A stretch of DNA of 32,490 nt from Pelagophyceae sp. CCMP2097 (taxonomy: Eukaryota; Sar; Pelagophyceae), in contig MU657244.1 in NCBI GenBank assembly GCA_026770575.1, positions 39,775-72,264 on the forward strand, written 5' to 3'. This document shows positions 27,099 to 32,490 of the stretch, in pieces. Numbering within the stretch: the stretch's first letter is position 1; each line of letters begins with the position of its first letter. The translations under genes were made by a program, and so were the position numbers. A model generated the notes under the pieces. That model was not told where the DNA came from. It made no database searches and was given only the letters and a program-made list of their open reading frames with translations.

Positions 27099-29404
27099 TC
27101 AGAGCTCTGTGGTTTGCTCGTCTTGCGCGTCTTCCTCCGCCTCCGCCTTGGGCGCCACCGAGCCAGGGCGGATCACGAGGTGCCCCGGGTACTGCTTCTC
27201 CAGGCGCTGGAAGAGCAGCTCCTCGAAGCCCTCGTACTTGTCCGCCACCGACGCGGCCGAGGTCGCCTAGTTAAGAACGCACTCGTCGACAAACGGCACA
27301 CGCTCGTCGACAAACGACGCACCTTGCCAGGGTTGGCTCGTGCGTAAAAGTCGTTCAACGCCACAATCGTGCGGTTCCGCGTCACCGCGCGCCTCGACAT
27401 GTGCGCGAGAGTGTAACAGACGGGGCCGCCGAAGAACACCAAGAGGCCCGCCCACCTGCGAAGGGCGTCCTCGGACGGCAACGCTTTTCGCAAGAGACGC
27501 ACGTGTACCACCGCGACCGGCGCGCGCGCTCCTGGCGGACCTGCGAAGCGGGCGTCGCGACGCGCGAAGTGAGCGGACACTTACCTGCCGCCCCGCCGAC
27601 GCGGGCGCCCCCGCGACGAGGACCTGCGCGTTGGGAATGCCGCACGCGTCGACAGATATTTCAAAAGTGACGTATGCCGCTTTTGTGAGTTCGCCCGCGT
27701 CGTCGACGGTTTCGTACGGGTCGCCCGCCTCGCCGCACGCGGTCCACTTGTCATCGGCGGTGGCGCGGCAGGCCAACACCAATGATTCAACTGACCCTGT
27801 TTCCTTAAAAGAAAAGGCGCGCCGAGCCGAGCAGGGCAGCGGCGCCATCGCTTCAAAGAGAGCGTCGACGTCTGCTAACAAAGCGCCGCGGCAGAGGTCG
27901 CCGGACTTCCATTGTGCCACACCGACGTTGTGCGCCAAAACGTCCCCCGCCCGCAACTTCAACGGCGCGCCCTGCAACTCGCGCTTCGACGCCGCCAACA
28001 AGGTCGCGCCGTGCACCTATCTTTTGCGTTTGGGGAGTTTTGCAAAGGCAAGTACGCACGGCGTCGTCGTTTTCGGCTTGGAAGATGGCCATCTTCGAAC
28101 ACTTCTCCACCGCCGATCGAACCATGTACAGCGCCGCCGCCGAGTCGCCGCGCACGACGCAGCGCGCCACCGTTTGGGCAACGCCGCCGACGATGGAAGC
28201 GGACTTGATGTGGTTCTGAATGGCTTTCAAAATGATCCCTTCAAACTTTGCCATGTCCCGAGGCACCACGTCCTGCACCACCGCCTCGTCGGCCTCTAAA
28301 GCGACGTCCTCTAAAGCGACGTGCATTAGAGCGTCTGCGGCATTTGCTGCAAGAGGGGCGCCGGACGCGTTCAGAGTAGTACACGAGCCGTTGTCCCCGA
28401 CCGTGAGCAAAACGACGTCGATCCCTTGGCAAGAGACGTCGACGGATAAAAGCAGGCCGTGCTCGGCCAGGTCGTCGTGGCCGTCCATAGCTTGGCGGCA
28501 GAGGGCGCCGACGGCCATCGCCAGAGGCGCGGAGACCACGCGGACAACCCTCGTGTCAATCTCGGATAAAGCCGCCACGCAAGACTTGCGCTGCTGCACT
28601 GACGCAAATGAAGGCAGCACGACCCAGCAGCGACGCACGGCACGGGCCACCATCTGCGTCGCTCGAGACCTTGCCGCTCCCGCTAATAAAGCAACGCACT
28701 GCTCCGGCGATATTCTTTTGTCCCCTACTTTATACGCAATCGACGACGCGGCCCAGGCCTCGTCGTCGTCGCAGGCCTTGGCCTTGACGACCTTGACGCC
28801 GTCGGCCGTCGATGCCATGGCTGCTGGCGCGCCGTCGCAGCCCAGAGCGCGGCCAGGCGCGAGCACGGCCGGTGCCGCGCGTTCAAACAATTCCAAGCCG
28901 GCCTTGTTGAACTCGGCGGCTCTAGCCTTTGGCGACTTTGCAAGCCACGCTGCGACTGCGGGGGCGTCGGCCACACTGAGGCAGGCCGCGCGGGCAGATG
29001 CCACCGAGACTTTCTTCTTCTGCCAGTCCCACATCGCCGATCTCACGGCCGCCCCACCGAGCTCTAAAGCGAGGCAGGCGTCTCCGCCGAGGGCCGCCTC
29101 GGAGTCCTCGCAGCTGCGAGGGTCGCCGAGACCCGAAGGAGCCGAAGCGCCAAAGGCTTGAGCCTGCGGGGCGCCGCTCTCCGGAGCTTGCGGCATCGAC
29201 GGGCCGCCGAACGACGGCATCGGCATGAGCCTAAAGGCAGCGTGAGCCCGGGCCGCCCGCCACGCGCTTCCCCGTCGACGCCCACAGAGTCGCGTGCCCG
29301 AAACACACATGCCGGACCCCCCAAACACGCAATCGCACGCACCCGCCGGCGCCACCGCCGCCGGCCATCATGCCGCCGCCGCCGCCGCCCATCATGAGCG
29401 ACAT
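27099..29404 (-). CDS. divergent Hsp70-like protein with C-terminal membrane helix (six exons)
   Basis: Exons: 29404-29343, 29230-28060, 28016-27585, 27540-27503, 27455-27323, 27266-27099. The phases agree and give 667 residues. The N-terminus is Gly/Met-rich (MSLMMGGGGGG). Hsp70 landmarks are present but altered: LELGGAAVRSAMWD for the first phosphate loop, RCWVVLPSFASVQQRKSCVAA for the ITVPAYF region, SVDVSCQGIDVVLL for the DLGGGT loop, and IKSASIVGGVAQTVAR for the VLVGG segment. A beta-rich, substrate-domain-like part follows (VHGATLLAASKRELQG, VTFEISVDACGIP). After a basic stretch there is a ~19-residue hydrophobic helix (WAGLLVFFGGPVCYTLAHM, about 569-587), then a ~80-residue acidic-ended tail. 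The weakened nucleotide loops suggest a scaffold or holdase rather than a cycling ATPase (inference). It is divergent from the reductase gene. Confidence 0.7.
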
Positions 29405-29515
29405 CACGCTGCGAGGCGTTGATCGCGGGCAAAAGCTCGGCGGGGAAAAATGTGCAATGCTCGCCGAAATATCGCGGCTAGCGATTCGTTTCGGAACCAA
29501 GTTGATCTGCGTGTC
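29405..29515. promoter_or_regulatory. short divergent promoter region (Hsp70-like / APS reductase)
   Basis: Only about 110 bp separate the two divergent start codons, so the genes must share a compact bidirectional promoter, or have promoters inside each other's leaders. I see no clear TATA box; tcgccgaaatatcgcggc near 29461 is the most AT-containing core. Confidence 0.45.
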
Positions 29516-30882
29516 ATGCTGGGCCTCGTCGTCTCCTTGCTGGCGTCGCCGGCGGGCGCCCTCGTGGCGCCGCAGCGCGCTTCGGTGGCGCGCGCTTCGC
29601 CGCTCCGCGCGCTCTCGATCGAGCAGGTCATCGAAAAGGCCAAGGTCGACCGCCTGAATCACTTGGAGGCCCAAGCCATGGAGGCTCTCTCCATCTCCGC
29701 CGACGCGGGGTCCGTCGTCTTCCCGAACGCCATGATCGTCGGCGATTGCGTCATCACGCACCTGTGCGTAGAAGCGCCCGGAGGGGGCGCCGCGCGCGAG
29801 GGGGCCGCCCCCCTTTGCCCACGCCGTCTCTTAGCCTCGGCAAGCTCGGCTTTTTGGAGTCTGGCAAGGTCAAGATCATGGTCGTCGACACCTTCCACCT
29901 CTTCGACTCGACGATGCCGTTCCTGGCTGAGCTCGAGAAGACGTACAAGTTCAAGGCCGAAGTCTTCCAGGCCGTCGGCTGCGCTGCCAAGGCCGAGTAC
30001 GACGCCAAGTTCGGCGCCGACCTGTGGCGCGTCGACGTGGAGCAGTACGACAAGGTGTGCAAGGTCGAGCCGTTTCAGCGCGGGCTCAAGACGCTCAAGG
30101 CGGACGTCATGATCAACGGCCGCCGCCGCGACCACGGCAAGGAGCGCGCCTACATCGAAATGGCCGAAGTCGCGCCCATCGGCGGCGGCATGGCCAAGCT
30201 CAACCCGCTGGCCTACTGGACCCTCGAAGACTGCTTTGACTACGCCGCGCGTTACAACGTCCCTCTGCACCCGACGGTCGCGCAGGGCTACCCCTCGCAG
30301 GGCGACGCCAAGGACACCGTCCCCGTGCCGGACCCGGACGGCCTCAGCGGCGTCACGGGCGCCGCCGGGTCGGTCAAGTGGGTCGACGGCGAGTGGGTCG
30401 GCGACAAGGCCGTGTGGCTGGACTACGGCGCCGAGCGCCGCGGCCGCTTCGTCGGCCTCGTCAACAAGGACGGCACGACCAAGACGGAGTGCGGCATCCA
30501 CGTCGCCGGCGCCGAGCAGACGTTCTCCCGCGACTTGTGGGACGCCGGCGCGGTGACGCAGCTATCCTCGCAGGAGGCGGCGCTCGACCTGACCAAGGGC
30601 GGCAAGAAGGCGCTCGTCGTCGTCTACGCGCCCTGGTGCCAGTTCTGCCAGAAGATGGAGGCCGACTTTGAAGAGACGGCGGTGCAGCTCAAGGCCATGG
30701 GCATCGTGGCGGCCAAGTACCGCGGCGACGAGGACCGCGGCTTTGTCGAGGAAAAGTTCAACACAAAGGCGTTCCCGACGATCAACCTCATCACCGCCGA
30801 CGGCAAGGTCGTCAAGTACGACTCCGAGGACCGCGACGTCGCGTCGCTCCTCGCCTTTGTCAACGAGGACGTCAAGGTCTAA
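29516..30882 (+). CDS. plastid APS/PAPS reductase fused to thioredoxin, cluster-free 'APR-B' type
   Basis: Reduces adenylyl sulfate (or PAPS) to sulfite in assimilatory sulfur metabolism. Exons are 29516-29763 and 29835-30882, giving 431 residues. MLGLVVSLLASPAGALVAPQ fits a signal peptide plus plastid transit junction of the ASAFAP kind seen in complex plastids. The reductase core includes VVDTFHLFDSTMPFL, INGRRRDHGKERAYIE, LNPLAYWTLEDCFDY and the catalytic KTECGIH (Cys ~302). The C-terminal thioredoxin-like domain has WCQFC (Cys ~351 and 354) and a cis-Pro segment, AFPTINLI. The Cys-Cys and CxxC pairs that hold the [4Fe-4S] cluster in plant-type reductases are absent (DKVCKVEP and GYPSQGDAKD instead), as in the moss/algal APR-B form. 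Confidence 0.88.
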
Positions 30883-30910
30883 AGGCCCCGCCATGCCACC
30901 GCGGCGGCCC

Positions 30911-30958
30911 CGGACGCACCGTTTCGAGTGCGTCCGGACGCACCGTTTCGAGTGCGTC
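30911..30958 (+). repeat. 24-bp perfect tandem duplication
   Basis: A 24-bp unit beginning cggacgcaccgtttcgagtg occurs twice without a spacer, just after the reductase stop codon (3' UTR or intergenic). Each unit itself contains the inverted pair ggacgca/tgcgtc, so the RNA could form stacked hairpins. Confidence 0.9.
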
Positions 30959-31080
30959 GCTCGGCGACCCGCCGGAGTGTCGTAACCAGGCACTAGCTGG
31001 CACTCTCCAGTGGCAGACGAGGCCGGGGGTTGCTCTATTAGATTATGCGGCGTCCCCACTCGAAGTGCAAGTGGCGTCCG

Positions 31081-32174
31081 TCACGCCGCCTTGGACAAAC
31101 GCCAGCGCGAAAAGAGCCAGCCGACGAGCGGCAGGCGGCCGAGGAATCGCTGGCAGGGCGTAGCGGCGCCGTCGGCGCGCAGCTTGACGAGATGCATGAG
31201 AACCTATGCATGAGAACCTGCGTGGCCCATTTTCGTGGACCGGGAAAGCGGCTCCGACTCACGTTGTGCGCTGCGGCCGGCAGCAGCCTCCAGTGGACCT
31301 TGCCGTGGTATAGAGCGCGCGTGATGCCCCAGATGCTCGCCGGGCCCTGCTGCATGAGCGCCAGGATCTGCGTCTCTCGAGATTGGCGGTGCTGAATGTA
31401 GTAGTCGACGGCCGCTTTGGCGTCGGCGACGACGGGCCCGTGACCGGGGTAGATGCGCATCGTTCCTTCGGCGCACTCGGCGCGCAGGCGATGCAGCGAG
31501 GTTAGGTAAGTTGATAAGTCTGCGAAGACTGCCGTCGAGCCTCCGAGGACACAGTCACCCGAGAAGACGGACGGCTCCTCGACCAGCCGTAGGCAGACCT
31601 GCGCAGGGCGTCGAAACGAGGCACCGAGGTGATTGCGACGCACGTGGTCGGCGGTGTGTCCCGGCGTGGCGAGGACGCGCAGCGTCGCCGACCCGTCGTC
31701 CGTCGAGAGCGTCGAGCCGTCGAAGAGCTCGTGCAGCTCACCCGGGTCCGCACCGACGCCGGGGTCCGCACCGACGCCGAGACTCAAGAGCCGCAGCAGC
31801 GCCGCACGCGGGTCCGCGGCGACGCTCAGGAAGCCGGCCGTCTCGGCGTCGCCCGGGCCTTTGAGCATCCGAGGCATGAATTTCCATGCTTTCAGGCCGG
31901 CAAAGTGCTTCCGCAGGTCCGCGAGGCCGCCGATGTGGTCGTGGTGATAGTGCGTCAGCACGACGTCGGAGAGGTCGTCGCAGCCATGGTCGCGCATGGC
32001 CACCAGGAGCGCGGGCATGTACCCCGCTCGACCTTCGCCTGCATCGACGAGGATGCGCCGGCGCCCGGCGCCGACGAGGTACGTGTTCGTGCCCGAGAGC
32101 TTGCCCGCGCCCGGATTGAGGCCCATGACGCGCACCACGAGCGACGAGAGCCGCAAAACGCTCGGCTCCGCCAT
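31081..32174 (-). CDS. LACTB2: LACTB2-like metallo-beta-lactamase-fold endoribonuclease
   Basis: Exons are 32174-31644, 31598-31263 and 31203-31081, giving 329 residues from MAEPSVLRLS. It matches animal LACTB2, an endoribonuclease that in animals is mitochondrial: VVRVMGLNPGAGKLSGTNTY, the metal motif THYHHDH (His75, His77, Asp79, His80), TPGHTADH, FSGDCVLGGSTAVFADLSTY, and IYPGHGPVV. The winged-helix-like C-terminus continues VHWRLLPAAAHNVLMHLVKL. The 45-bp first intron (31599-31643) is a multiple of three without a stop, so retention would add 15 residues. Residues near GVGADPGVGADP result from an 18-bp coding tandem duplication (31744-31779). No clear targeting peptide is seen. Convergent with the reductase gene. 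Confidence 0.85.
31192..31219 (-). repeat. 14-bp tandem duplication spanning a 3' splice site
   Basis: atgcatgagaacct occurs twice back to back. On the gene strand each copy places an AG before GTTCTCATGCAT, giving two candidate acceptors 14 bp apart. Only the downstream one keeps the LACTB2 frame. Confidence 0.85.
31744..31779 (-). repeat. 18-bp perfect tandem duplication within LACTB2-like coding sequence
   Basis: gggtccgcaccgacgccg occurs twice, adding six residues (GVGADP repeated) in a loop between the metal-binding HxHxDH and PGHTADH segments. The frame is kept. Confidence 0.9.
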
Positions 32175-32490
32175 CACTCGCCGCCTCGAGGAGCCGGACT
32201 GCAAGAGAAGATCGCCAGAGGCGAGGGTATCGCGGGCAGGCACACTGGTCCGAGGAAGGTGCAGGCCCGCTGTGCGGACCCAGACCCCGCGCTATAGCTC
32301 GAACAGAGCGCGCGCGAGCTCCGACCTGACCTCGGGCTGAGTCGAGGGGGGTGTCGCTTGAACGGAGGCGAACCCCAAACAAAGGCCCCGCGCCGCCGTC
32401 GACGGCGCGGCGCTGGAAAAACACTTGAGTCGCTGAAAGAAGGGGGTGTATATAGGCGCGGGTTCCTTATTTACAGTAGGACCAGGGTTC
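32175..32490. promoter_or_regulatory. 5' flank of the LACTB2-like gene; TATA-like site near right edge
   Basis: No coding region seen. It should hold the promoter of the minus-strand LACTB2-like gene. TATATA at 32449-32454, within gtgtatataggcgcg, is a good TATA-box candidate. It may serve a plus-strand gene beyond the window, or the LACTB2-like gene if its leader is long. Confidence 0.35.

Overview
The window looks like nuclear DNA of a GC-rich, intron-dense photosynthetic alga. The best guess is a stramenopile of the pelagophyte type (Aureococcus-like). That placement is an inference from gene content: a plastid galactolipid synthase, an assimilatory sulfate reductase whose N-terminus resembles a complex-plastid targeting signal, long 'WAFA' helical-repeat RNA-binding proteins, expanded WD40 genes, and many tiny introns. 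Nothing here looks prokaryotic; there are no operons, CRISPR arrays or Shine-Dalgarno sites.

Layout, left to right. 1-3.3 kb: remains of a tandem array of intronless WD40 genes on the minus strand. Two genes are intact, three copies of a shared intergenic (promoter/3'-flank) unit are present, and there is a truncated relic of a third gene. 3.5-7.8 kb: one nine-exon plus-strand gene joining an RRM to about 17 OPR/FASTK-like helical repeats. 8.0-8.9 kb: a deleted hAT DNA transposon with perfect 16-bp terminal inverted repeats, an 8-bp target-site duplication and GGACCC hexamer arrays. 9.3-12.9 kb: a nearly identical ~250-bp direct repeat brackets a LINE endonuclease remnant (minus) and a third WD40 gene (plus). 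13.0-16.4 kb: a minus-strand multi-exon Smr-domain gene. 16.9-18.7 kb: a plus-strand seven-exon MGDG synthase. 18.9-19.9 kb: a minus-strand WD40 gene with an organelle-type presequence. 20.9-23.4 kb: a plus-strand eleven-exon beta-helix-type protein. 23.9-26.6 kb: two more minus-strand WD40 paralogs. 27.1-29.4 kb: a minus-strand six-exon divergent Hsp70-like protein with a C-terminal membrane helix. It is divergently paired, across about 110 bp, with an APS/PAPS reductase-thioredoxin fusion (29.5-30.9 kb). 31.1-32.2 kb: a minus-strand LACTB2-like metallo-beta-lactamase-fold nuclease.

Three themes run across the window. (1) Five WD40 genes share an N-terminal helical, F-box-like module followed by 7-8 nearly identical blades whose differences concentrate at the same few positions; this looks like a diversifying recognition family. 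All six WD40 genes lack introns, while every other complete gene is split. (2) The introns share an unusual grammar: 5' GTGCGT (sometimes GC), 3' TAG followed by G, and lengths often of 43-60 bp. (3) Short perfect tandem duplications (14-44 bp) are scattered through introns and spacers. Exon joins were worked out by hand from reading frame and family similarity; there is no transcript evidence.
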